A stretch of 9,917 bases of DNA from an uncultured Gemmiger sp. (lineage in GTDB: Bacteria > Bacillota > Clostridia > Oscillospirales > Ruminococcaceae). Every line of letters begins with the position of its first letter. Positions within the stretch are counted from its first letter, which is position 1. Location: the NCBI GenBank assembly GCA_959018215.1, contig CAUEKL010000077.1, forward strand, positions 1 to 9,917, in the 5' to 3' direction. This document shows positions 1-6,323 of the stretch, piece after piece. The position numbers and the translations under genes are program-made. The notes beneath the pieces are model-generated. The model ran no database searches. It was given only the letters and a program-made list of their open reading frames with translations, and was not told the origin of the DNA.

Positions 1-352
1 GTACAGCGCCATCCAGCACAGCGGGCGGGAGGGAGCGGTGCCGGTGTCCGAGCTGAACTGCCGGATGTACGATTCCCCCCAGGCGGTGTCCCGGGCGCTG
101 CGCATCCTGGAACAGGACGGCCTGATCCGCCGGGAACCCGACCCTGACGACCGCCGCAAGACCACCGTCCGCCTGACCGAGGCGGGGCTGCAGGCCCACG
201 AACGCTGTGAGCGGGCGGTGACCGACTACGCCTACGCCATTGCCCGGCGGATGGACCCGGAGACCCTGCGCAGCTTCACTCGCAACTGGGCCCGGTTCCA
301 GGAGGCCGTGCAGGCGGAAAACGAGGCCCGCCGGGCCCAACGAAAGGAGTAA
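1..352 (+). CDS. MarR-family transcriptional regulator (C-terminal part, start off the left edge)
   Basis: The reading frame is open from base 2, so the true start lies outside the window. The GTG at 38 is in frame but sits inside the DNA-binding domain and is not a credible start. The 116 visible residues hold the recognition helix and wing of a winged helix-turn-helix: a DSPQAVSRALRILEQDGLI stretch (about visible residues 24-42), followed by EPDPDDRRKTTVRLTEAG, the classic MarR wing. A charged C-terminal helical segment follows, of the kind MarR proteins use to dimerise. MarR proteins are usually about 140-160 residues, so only some 30-45 residues are missing. The stop codon (350-352) overlaps the ribosome binding site of the ABC transporter gene that begins at 356, so the two are co-transcribed. 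By family precedent it would repress its own operon and be released by a small ligand. The operator is outside the window and the ligand is unknown. Confidence 0.93.
   Translation, partial: YSAIQHSGREGAVPVSELNCRMYDSPQAVSRALRILEQDGLIRREPDPDDRRKTTVRLTEAGLQAHERCERAVTDYAYAIARRMDPETLRSFTRNWARFQEAVQAENEARRAQRKE
343..350 (+). promoter_or_regulatory. Ribosome binding site of the first ABC subunit
   Basis: AAAGGAGT lies 5 bases before the ATG at 356 and runs into the MarR stop codon. It is a near-perfect Shine-Dalgarno. It fixes the start of the 767-residue protein and implies translational coupling to the MarR gene. Confidence 0.85.
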
Positions 353-355
353 CCC

Positions 356-2659
356 ATGCAAAAGATCTTTCGGCTGCTGGCCAGCCGCTGGAAAACCTGC
401 CTGGTCATCTTTGCCCTGTTGCTGCTGCAGGCCTGGTGTGACCTGAGCCTGCCCGGCTACACATCGGACATTGTGGACGTGGGCATCCAGATGGGCGGCA
501 TCGAGAGCACCGTGCCCCACACGGTGCGGGCCGACACCCTGCAGGCCCTGGAATGGCTCATGCCCCAGGAGGACGCCCGGCAGGCGGAGGCAGCCTTCTC
601 TGCCGCCGACGAAAACGGCCTGCGCACCCTGACCGTCACCGACAAGGAGGGCCGCGCCGCCCTGGAGGAGATCTTCTCCACCCCGGACATGGTGCTCTAC
701 GCCATGGCCGCCGGTCAGGGCCAGGAGCAGGCCCCCGGCCTGGACGGGGCGGTGCAGACGGTCAATGCTCTGCCCGCCCAGCTGCAGACCGCGGCGGCCC
801 AGCTCCAGCAGGCCGCCGCGGCGGGGATGGACCCGGGCGCTGCCCTGCAGTCCGCCCATCTGCCGGAGACCCTGCTGGATTCCCTGCTGGCCTACGACGG
901 CAGCGAGGAAGCCACCCGCACCCTGGTGCAGGGGATGCTGGCCGGGGCCATGGCCCGGGCGGACCAGGATACCCTGGACATGATGAGCAGCCAGGCCATG
1001 CTGCTGGTCAAGCTGGAATACGAAGCCCAGGGCATTGCCGGCAAGGTGCAGATGAACTATCTGCTGTTCAAGGGAGCCCAGATGCTGGGCATGACCCTGC
1101 TGCTGGCCGCCTGCGCCGTGGGGGTGGGTTTCCTGGCCAGCCGCACCTCGGCGGGCATCGGCCGGGACCTGCGCCAGAGCGTCTTCAAGAAGGTGGTCAG
1201 CTTCTCCACCGCCGAGACCGACCGCTTTTCCACCGCCAGCCTCATCACCCGCTCCACCAACGACATCCAGCAGATCCAGATGGTCTGCGTCATCCTGCTG
1301 CGCATGGTGTTCTATGCCCCCATCCTGGGCATCGGCGGGGTGATCCGGGTGGCCCAGACCGGCAGCAGCCTGAGCTGGATCATCGCCCTGGCGGTGGCGG
1401 CCCTGCTCTGCGTCATGGGCGCCCTGACCGCCATTGCCATGCCCAAGTTCAAGATCATGCAGAAAAAGGTGGACCGCCTGAACCTGGTCAGCCGGGAGAT
1501 CCTCACCGGCATCATGCCCATCCGGGCCTTCAGCCGGGAACAGTTTGAGGAGGAACGCTTCGACGGGGTGAACAAGGACCTGATGCAGACCCAGCTGTTC
1601 ACCAACCGGGCCATGGCCGGCATGATGCCCTTCATGACTGTCATCATGAACGGCACCACCCTGCTCATCGTCTGGTTCGGCGCCAAAGCCATGGACCTGG
1701 GCACCATGCAGGTGGGCGACATCATCGCCTTCATCACCTACACCATGCAGATCGTCATGTCCTTCCTCATGCTGACCATGGTGGCCATCATGCTGCCCCG
1801 GGCCGGGGTGGCGGCCGACCGGGTGTTTGAGGTGCTGGAGACCGAACCTTCCATCCACGACCCCGATGCCGCCACTACCGCCCAGGTCAAGGACCATGCC
1901 TGGACCGGCCGGGTGGAGTTCGACCATGTGAACTTCCGGTATCCGGGCGGGGACACCGACGCCCTGGAGGACATCACCTTCACCGCCGAGCCGGGCCAGA
2001 CCACCGCCATCATCGGCGCCACCGGCTGCGGCAAGAGCACCCTGCTGAACCTGATCCCCCGCTTCTTTGACGTGACCGGGGGCAGCGTACGCATCGACGG
2101 GGTGGATGTGCGGCAGATGCCCCAGGCCCAGCTGCGCTCCCTGCTGGGCTATGTGCCCCAGAAGGGGGTGCTGTTCAGCGGCACCATCGACAGCAACCTG
2201 AAATTCGGCGGCCCCCGGATCACCGACGACGACGCCCGCAAGGCCGCGGCCATCGCCCAGGCCGCCGAGTTCATCGAGGCCAAGCCGGAGGGCTACCAGA
2301 GCCCCATCGCCCAGGGCGGCACCAACGTGTCCGGCGGGCAGAAGCAGCGGCTTTCCATCGCCCGGGCCATCGCCAAGGATCCCAAGATCTATCTGTTCGA
2401 CGACAGTTTTTCCGCTCTGGACTTCAAGACCGATGTGGCTCTGCGCCGGGCCCTGAAACAGGAAACCGGCGACGCCACCGTCATCATTGTGGCCCAGCGT
2501 ATTTCCACCGTCCTGCACGCCAACCAGATCCTGGTGCTGGAGGAGGGCCGCATTGTGGGCAAGGGCACTCACGCCCAGCTCATGGAGAGCTGCCCCACCT
2601 ATCAGGAAATTGCCCGCAGCCAGCTGAGCCAGAAAGAACTTGGCCTGGGAGGTGAATGA
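356..2659 (+). CDS. ABC exporter half-transporter with degenerate ATPase site and large extracytoplasmic insertion
   Basis: This is a 767-residue permease-ATPase fusion of the multidrug exporter type. TM1 is about residues 14-35. About 200 mostly hydrophilic residues follow before TM2 (about 240-262), and the remaining TM helices lie between about 300 and 490. The nucleotide-binding domain follows, with Walker A GATGCGKST at 554-562, signature VSGGQKQ at 658-664, Walker B IYLFDD at 678-683 and an SALD D-loop. Two catalytic positions are non-canonical: Asp683 stands where the catalytic Glu normally is, and Gln714 replaces the H-loop His (VAQRIST). The same changes occur in the degenerate half of heterodimeric bacterial exporters such as TM287/288, so this protein should pair with the next gene product and contribute the intact signature motif to the active site. 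At 767 residues it is longer than the usual 570-620, and the excess is the TM1-TM2 loop. The substrate cannot be read from sequence; a drug, peptide or lipid are all possible. Confidence 0.95.
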   Translation: MQKIFRLLASRWKTCLVIFALLLLQAWCDLSLPGYTSDIVDVGIQMGGIESTVPHTVRADTLQALEWLMPQEDARQAEAAFSAADENGLRTLTVTDKEGRAALEEIFSTPDMVLYAMAAGQGQEQAPGLDGAVQTVNALPAQLQTAAAQLQQAAAAGMDPGAALQSAHLPETLLDSLLAYDGSEEATRTLVQGMLAGAMARADQDTLDMMSSQAMLLVKLEYEAQGIAGKVQMNYLLFKGAQMLGMTLLLAACAVGVGFLASRTSAGIGRDLRQSVFKKVVSFSTAETDRFSTASLITRSTNDIQQIQMVCVILLRMVFYAPILGIGGVIRVAQTGSSLSWIIALAVAALLCVMGALTAIAMPKFKIMQKKVDRLNLVSREILTGIMPIRAFSREQFEEERFDGVNKDLMQTQLFTNRAMAGMMPFMTVIMNGTTLLIVWFGAKAMDLGTMQVGDIIAFITYTMQIVMSFLMLTMVAIMLPRAGVAADRVFEVLETEPSIHDPDAATTAQVKDHAWTGRVEFDHVNFRYPGGDTDALEDITFTAEPGQTTAIIGATGCGKSTLLNLIPRFFDVTGGSVRIDGVDVRQMPQAQLRSLLGYVPQKGVLFSGTIDSNLKFGGPRITDDDARKAAAIAQAAEFIEAKPEGYQSPIAQGGTNVSGGQKQRLSIARAIAKDPKIYLFDDSFSALDFKTDVALRRALKQETGDATVIIVAQRISTVLHANQILVLEEGRIVGKGTHAQLMESCPTYQEIARSQLSQKELGLGGE
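2647..2654 (+). promoter_or_regulatory. Ribosome binding site of the second ABC subunit
   Basis: GGGAGGTG lies inside the last codons of the first ABC gene. Two ATGs follow. The one at 2656 overlaps the upstream stop as ATGA but is only 3 bases from GGAGG. The one at 2662 is 9 bases away, a more normal spacing. The protein therefore starts at one of two Met codons two residues apart. Confidence 0.75.
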
Positions 2660-4467
2660 GTATGCCGAGAATGAGACAATCGACCGAGAAGGCCAAAGAC
2701 TTCAAGGGCACGGTGCGCCGCCTGCTGGCGGAGATGGGCCGTTACCGCCTGGCACTGGCGGTGGTCCTGATCTTTGCCGTGCTGTCCACCGTGTTCAACA
2801 TCGTGGGACCCAAGATCCTTTCCAAGGCCACCACCGCCCTGGCCACCGGGTGGGTGGCCCAGATCACCGGTACCGGCGGCATTGATTTTGCCTACATCGG
2901 CCGTATTCTGCTGCTGCTGTTGGGCATCTACCTGCTCAGCGGCGGGTTCAGCTTTGTGCAGTACTGGCTGATGAGCGGCGTGAGCCAGAAAATGTGCTAC
3001 GATTTCCGCCGCCAGATCAGCGAAAAGATCAACCGCCTGCCCCTGGCCTACTTTGAAAAGCGGACAGTGGGCGAGGTATTGTCCCGCATCACCAACGACG
3101 TGGACACCATGGGCCAGGCGTTGAACCAGTGCGTGACCCAGCTCATCACCAGCGTGACCACCATGGCGGGCGTGCTCATCATGATGCTGTCCATCAGCCC
3201 CGCCATGACCGGCATCGCCCTGCTCATCCTGCCGGTGAGCCTGATCCTGGTGCTGTGCGTGGTGCGCATCAGCCAGAAATACTTCAAGCAGCAGCAGGCC
3301 ACCCTGGGCGTGGTCAACGGCCAGGTGGAGGAAGTGTATTCCGGCCAGGCCGTGGTCAAGGCCTTCAACCGGGAACAGGCCGTGCTGGCCGACTTTGACG
3401 CCGCCAACGGCCGGCTGTACGAATCCGCCTGGAAGAGCCAGTTCCTGTCCGGCCTGATGCAGCCGGTGATGAACTTTGTGGGCAACCTGGGCTATGTGGC
3501 GGTGGCCATTGTGGGCAGCATCTTTGCGGCCCAGGGGCGGATCACCGTGGGTGACATCCAGGCCTTCATCCAGTATGTGAAGAACTTCACCCAGCCCATC
3601 CAGCAGCTGGCCCAGGTGTCCAACATGCTGCAAAGCATGGCCGCCGCGGCGGAGCGGGTGTTTGAGTTCCTGGCCGAGCCGGAGGAGGACCAGCATGCCG
3701 CCGGCACCCCCGCCGACCCCGCCCTCATCAACGGGCAGGTCACCTTCGACCATGTGCGCTTCGGCTACACCCCCGACAAGACCATCATCCGGGATTTTTC
3801 CTGCACGGTGCAGCCCGGTCAGAAGGTGGCCATCGTGGGGCCCACCGGCGCGGGCAAGACCACCATCGTCAAGCTGCTCATGCGGTTCTATGACGTGGAT
3901 GCCGGCCGCATCCTGCTCAACGGCCGGGATGTGCGGGAATTCGACCGTTCCCCCATGCGGGAAGGCTTCGGCATGGTGCTGCAGGACACCTGGCTGTTCC
4001 AGGGCACCATCATGGAGAACATCCGCTATGGCCGTCTGGACGCCACCGACGAGGAGGTCATCGCCGCGGCCAGGGCCGCCAAGGCGGACCATTTCATCCG
4101 CACCCTGCCGGGCGGGTACAACATGGTCATCAATGAGGAGGCCAGCAACGTGAGCCAGGGCCAGAAGCAGCTGCTGACCATCGCCCGGGCCATCCTGGCG
4201 GACAACCGCATCCTCATCCTGGACGAAGCCACCAGCTCGGTGGATACCCGCACCGAGGAACAGATCCAGACCGCCATGGACAATCTCATGCGCGGACGCA
4301 CCAGCTTTGTCATTGCCCACCGCCTGTCCACCATCAAGGACAGCGACCTCATCCTGGTCATGCGGGACGGCGACATCGTGGAGCAGGGCACACACGACCA
4401 GCTGCTGGAGGCGGGCGGCTTCTACGCCGACCTGTACAACAGCCAGTTCGAGGACGTGAGCGTGTAA
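2656..4467 (+). CDS. ABC exporter half-transporter, catalytically canonical partner
   Basis: This is a 603-residue permease-ATPase fusion of ordinary exporter length. The membrane domain begins with TM1 at about 32-53 and TM2 at about 82-107, with TM3-TM6 reaching to about residue 310. The short TM1-TM2 loop contrasts with the partner's long insertion. The ATPase domain has Walker A GPTGAGKTT (395-403), a Q-loop in MVLQDTWLF, Walker B ILILDE (519-524) with the catalytic Glu524, an SSVD D-loop and H-loop His555 (VIAHRLST). Its signature is VSQGQKQ (499-505), with Gln where canonical proteins have Gly. That lesion sits opposite the partner's degenerate Walker B, so all defects fall in one of the two composite ATP sites, as in LmrCD/TM287-288-like heterodimers. 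The gene overlaps the preceding one by 4 bases (ATGA), which favours 1:1 synthesis. The start may instead be the ATG at 2662. The operon ends in the terminator at 4485-4519. Confidence 0.96.
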   Translation: MSMPRMRQSTEKAKDFKGTVRRLLAEMGRYRLALAVVLIFAVLSTVFNIVGPKILSKATTALATGWVAQITGTGGIDFAYIGRILLLLLGIYLLSGGFSFVQYWLMSGVSQKMCYDFRRQISEKINRLPLAYFEKRTVGEVLSRITNDVDTMGQALNQCVTQLITSVTTMAGVLIMMLSISPAMTGIALLILPVSLILVLCVVRISQKYFKQQQATLGVVNGQVEEVYSGQAVVKAFNREQAVLADFDAANGRLYESAWKSQFLSGLMQPVMNFVGNLGYVAVAIVGSIFAAQGRITVGDIQAFIQYVKNFTQPIQQLAQVSNMLQSMAAAAERVFEFLAEPEEDQHAAGTPADPALINGQVTFDHVRFGYTPDKTIIRDFSCTVQPGQKVAIVGPTGAGKTTIVKLLMRFYDVDAGRILLNGRDVREFDRSPMREGFGMVLQDTWLFQGTIMENIRYGRLDATDEEVIAAARAAKADHFIRTLPGGYNMVINEEASNVSQGQKQLLTIARAILADNRILILDEATSSVDTRTEEQIQTAMDNLMRGRTSFVIAHRLSTIKDSDLILVMRDGDIVEQGTHDQLLEAGGFYADLYNSQFEDVSV

Positions 4468-4484
4468 CGCCCCCTTCTCACCGC

Positions 4485-4519
4485 AAAAACCCCCGTCTGC
4501 TTGGGCAGACGGGGGTTTT
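4485..4519. terminator. Strong bidirectional intrinsic terminator between convergent genes
   Basis: A 15-base-pair perfect stem runs from AAAACCCCCGTCTGC (4486-4500) to GCAGACGGGGGTTTT (4505-4519), with a TTGG loop. The plus strand continues T-rich after the stem. The minus strand has an A-run that becomes U in its transcript. It lies between the stop of the ABC operon (4467) and the stop of the minus-strand CMD-family gene (4535), so it can end transcription from both sides. Confidence 0.92.
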
Positions 4520-4534
4520 CTTGCGTTTTCGCGG

Positions 4535-5218
4535 TCAGGTCCGGGCGTTGCGGATGCAGGTCAGGGCGTTGAGGCTGCGGGGGTAGCCGATGTAGGGCAG
4601 GCAGTTCAGCACCACTTTGGTGAGCAAGTCGGCGTCGTTGCCCAGGTTCATATTGCCTTTGGCGTGGGCGGTGAGCTGGGGTTCGCAGCCGCCCTGGGCG
4701 GCCAGGAAGCAGAAGGTGATGAGCTCCCGCCGGCGCAGGTCCAGGCCGGTGCGGGTGTAGTAGTCCCCGAAGCAGTTGGCCCCCAGCCACCGGTTGACGG
4801 TGCCCTGGCGCCAGGCTTCCCGCATGCCGTCCCCGAAGATGGTCACCTGGGCGTCCACCCCCTTCTCCAGCCGGGTCTCGGGGGTGGTGGTGGACTGGGG
4901 CGGCAGGGGCAGTTCCACGCCCCGGGCGGTGAGCACCTCATTCACCGCGTCCACAAAGGGCAGCACCCGGCCAAGACCCAGGTAGTCCACCCCCTGGTAG
5001 ACCAGCTCCTTGGCCATGACCGGGGTCAGCCCGGCGTCCAGGGCTTCGGGCAGGACCAGTTTGAACAGCTCCACCCCCTGGCAGCCCACCAGGGTGGCCA
5101 GCACGGCCAGGCTCCGGGTGACGGGGTCCAGGGTGCAGGCGGGGTCCTCGGCCGCCTCGTGGCGGGCAAAAGCTTCGGCCAGAGCGGCAAATTCCGGGTC
5201 GGTACGGCGGTAGTCCAT
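4535..5218 (-). CDS. Carboxymuconolactone decarboxylase-family protein, two CMD domains
   Basis: The 227-residue protein has two tandem alpha-helical CMD/AhpD-like domains (PF02627 type). The first is at about 31-98 (DPVTRSLAVLATLVGCQGVE...). The second is at about 155-222, with RRRELITFCFLAAQGGCEPQL, His185 and a final CLPYIGYPRSLNAL stretch typical of clostridial members. The frame stays open for 35 more codons upstream, but that stretch is unlike any CMD N-terminus and carries the promoter. The ATG at 5218 was therefore chosen; its ribosome binding site is weak (AAAGAAAG/GAAG). Neither domain has the CxxC pair that AhpD-type peroxidases use; Cys170 and Cys178 are seven residues apart. Peroxidase function is thus doubtful, and protocatechuate-pathway decarboxylation is not supported by the neighbours. 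The exact reaction is unknown. The gene faces the ABC operon and seems to be transcribed alone. Confidence 0.9.
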   Translation of the reverse strand: MDYRRTDPEFAALAEAFARHEAAEDPACTLDPVTRSLAVLATLVGCQGVELFKLVLPEALDAGLTPVMAKELVYQGVDYLGLGRVLPFVDAVNEVLTARGVELPLPPQSTTTPETRLEKGVDAQVTIFGDGMREAWRQGTVNRWLGANCFGDYYTRTGLDLRRRELITFCFLAAQGGCEPQLTAHAKGNMNLGNDADLLTKVVLNCLPYIGYPRSLNALTCIRNART

Positions 5219-5251
5219 ACAAAAACACTTCTTTCTTTGAGGATTACCTGT

Positions 5252-5281
5252 ATTGTACCGCCCCTGCCGCCCAAAAGTCCA
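5252..5281 (-). promoter_or_regulatory. Candidate sigma-A promoter of the CMD-family gene
   Basis: On the minus strand, TGGACT (5281-5276, 4/6 match to TTGACA) and TACAAT (5257-5252, 5/6 match to TATAAT) are 18 bases apart. The -10 is 33 bases before the ATG. The -35 is only fair, and no other promoter-like pair stands out in this gap. Confidence 0.5.
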
Positions 5282-5301
5282 CTGCCTGGTTGGTATAGGT
5301 C

Positions 5302-5320
5302 CCATGCCCCGGGGGCATGG
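5302..5320. repeat. 19-base palindrome upstream of the CMD-family promoter
   Basis: CCATGCCCC and GGGGCATGG form a perfect 9+1+9 inverted repeat. It lies about 20 bases upstream of the candidate -35 of the CMD gene and just past the hairpin that follows the RNA methyltransferase gene. It could be an operator or a second hairpin of the terminator region; the sequence alone does not decide. Confidence 0.5.
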
Positions 5321-5324
5321 CAAA

Positions 5325-5360
5325 GCGCCGGTCCTGGAAAAATGCTTCCCGGACCGGCGC
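5325..5360 (-). terminator. Probable terminator of the RNA methyltransferase gene
   Basis: GCGCCGGTCC (5325-5334) pairs perfectly with GGACCGGCGC (5351-5360). An inner GGAA/TTCC stem follows after one mismatch, closing on a 6-base loop. The hairpin lies 34 bases past the methyltransferase stop. In the minus direction only TTT follows, so the U-tract is poor. The plus direction has the better one (GTAATTTTT), although no plus-strand gene is present to use it. Confidence 0.55.
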
Positions 5361-5369
5361 GTAATTTTT

Positions 5370-5383
5370 GTATAAAATTATAC
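5370..5383. repeat. AT-rich 14-base palindrome after the RNA methyltransferase gene
   Basis: GTATAAAATTATAC is a perfect palindrome 10 bases beyond the stop codon at 5394-5396, in an otherwise GC-rich region. It contains TATAAT on the minus strand, but no matching -35 lies at the right distance. Function is unknown; it may simply be an AT-rich 3' untranslated segment. Confidence 0.4.
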
Positions 5384-5393
5384 GGATCGTATT

Positions 5394-6227
5394 TTACAGA
5401 TTCTTCCCGCACAGCTGCCAGAAGGCCACCGCCCCGGCGGCCGCCACGTTGAGGGAATCCACCCCCGGGCGCATGGGGATGCGCACGGTGTACCGGCACC
5501 GGGCGATGGTGTCCGGGGCCAGGCCGTCCCCCTCGGTGCCCAGTACCATGGCCAGGCGGGGTTCGGCGGCGAGAACCGGGTCATCGATGCGCAGGGAGTT
5601 TTCGTTGAGGGCCAGGGCCGCCGTGGCAAAGCCCCATTCTTCCAGGCTGGCCAGGCCCTTTTCCGGCCAGTCCGCCTTGTCCTCTCCCAGCCGGGCCCAG
5701 GGCACCACGAACACGGTGCCCATGCTCACCCGCACCGCCCGGCGGCACAAGGGGTCGCAGCAGGAAGGGCTGAGCAGCACCGCGTCCACCCCCATGGCCG
5801 CGGCGGAGCGGAACACCGCCCCCACGTTGGTGGAGTCCACGATGTTTTCCAGCACCGCCACCCGCCGGGCGTTTTGGCACAGGTCCTGGGCCCGGCGGGG
5901 CGCCGGGCGGGCCATGGCGCACAGCACCCCCCGGGTGAGGGTGTAGCCGGTGAGACCGGCCAGCAGTTCCCGGTCCCCGGTGTACACCGGCACATCCGGG
6001 CAGCGGGCCAGCACCGGGGCGGCAGGCCCCGTGATCTGACGGCGCTCCATGAGGAAGGCCAGGGGCTTGCACCCGGCGTCCAGGGCGGTGCCGATGACCT
6101 TGGGGCTTTCGGCAATGAAAAGGCCGTGTTCCCCCTCGGTGCTGCTGCGCAGCTGGGCTTCGGTGAGGCGGGCAAAGGGGGCCAGTTCCGGGGCGTTCAG
6201 GTCCCGGATCTCGAGGATGGGCGGCAT
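5394..6227 (-). CDS. TrmH/SpoU-family RNA 2'-O-methyltransferase
   Basis: This 277-residue SPOUT-class enzyme transfers a methyl group from S-adenosylmethionine to a ribose 2'-OH of tRNA or rRNA. The N-terminal substrate-binding-like domain is about residues 15-105 (EHGLFIAESPKVIGTALDAG). The knotted catalytic domain is about 123-272. All three SpoU motifs are intact: motif 1 ENIVDSTNVGAVFR (127-140, with Asn134 and Arg140), motif 2 LGTEGDG (229-235) and motif 3 IPMRPGVDSLNVA (250-262). The length is normal for the family. The start at 6227 is supported by AAAGGAG ten bases upstream. The target nucleotide cannot be deduced; TrmH, RlmB and TsnR/AviRb-like proteins share these motifs, so no gene symbol is given. 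It has its own promoter (6288-6317) after the manA gene and is followed by a hairpin. Confidence 0.95.
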   Translation of the reverse strand: MPPILEIRDLNAPELAPFARLTEAQLRSSTEGEHGLFIAESPKVIGTALDAGCKPLAFLMERRQITGPAAPVLARCPDVPVYTGDRELLAGLTGYTLTRGVLCAMARPAPRRAQDLCQNARRVAVLENIVDSTNVGAVFRSAAAMGVDAVLLSPSCCDPLCRRAVRVSMGTVFVVPWARLGEDKADWPEKGLASLEEWGFATAALALNENSLRIDDPVLAAEPRLAMVLGTEGDGLAPDTIARCRYTVRIPMRPGVDSLNVAAAGAVAFWQLCGKNL

Positions 6228-6244
6228 GGGGGGGACACTCCTTT
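6228..6244 (-). promoter_or_regulatory. Ribosome binding site with a C7 tract before the methyltransferase start
   Basis: On the minus strand AAAGGAG (6244-6238) is followed by TGT, then seven C residues directly before the ATG. The Shine-Dalgarno is strong and fixes the start. The homopolymer lies entirely in the spacer. Confidence 0.8.
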
Positions 6245-6255
6245 CGGGTCAACGC

Positions 6256-6284
6256 AAAAACCGTCCGGCAGGTGACCGGACGGT
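6256..6284 (-). terminator. Intrinsic terminator after manA
   Basis: On the minus strand ACCGTCCGG (6284-6276) pairs with CCGGACGGT (6268-6260) around a 7-base loop. A TTTTT run follows directly, overlapping the last stem base. It lies about 40 bases past the manA stop codon. The predicted start site of the next gene's transcript falls within its first arm. Confidence 0.8.
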
Positions 6285-6287
6285 CTG

Positions 6288-6317
6288 ATGATACCCCTTT
6301 TTGCAACAGGCTGTCAA
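6288..6317 (-). promoter_or_regulatory. Sigma-A promoter of the RNA methyltransferase gene
   Basis: On the minus strand a perfect -35 TTGACA (6317-6312) is followed after 18 bases by TATCAT (6293-6288), a 5/6 match to the -10 consensus. The -35 starts 7 bases after the manA stop codon. The predicted transcription start is near 6281, giving a leader of about 54 bases. Confidence 0.72.
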
Positions 6318-6323
6318 CCTGCC

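Noticed and set aside
38..40. GTG as the start of the MarR gene
   Set aside because: The frame is open upstream to the window edge, and starting here would remove the first helices of the DNA-binding domain.
2602..4395. 597-codon open frame on the minus strand opposite the second ABC gene
   Set aside because: Its protein is low-complexity and rich in His, Gly, Gln and Asp, with no recognisable motif. The sense strand encodes a complete ABC protein with all motifs. Long antisense frames are expected from high third-position GC.
5219..5323. 35-codon N-terminal extension of the CMD-family gene to an ATG at 5323
   Set aside because: The extension reads through the candidate promoter and the palindrome, has no family resemblance, and contains basic/Cys-rich sequence unlike a signal peptide. 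The ATG at 5218 gives a normal-length protein.
5377..5405. TATAAT on the minus strand within the AT palindrome, as a promoter for the CMD-family gene
   Set aside because: No acceptable -35 lies 16-19 bases upstream (the region is the end of the methyltransferase gene), and a hairpin would stand between it and the CMD gene.
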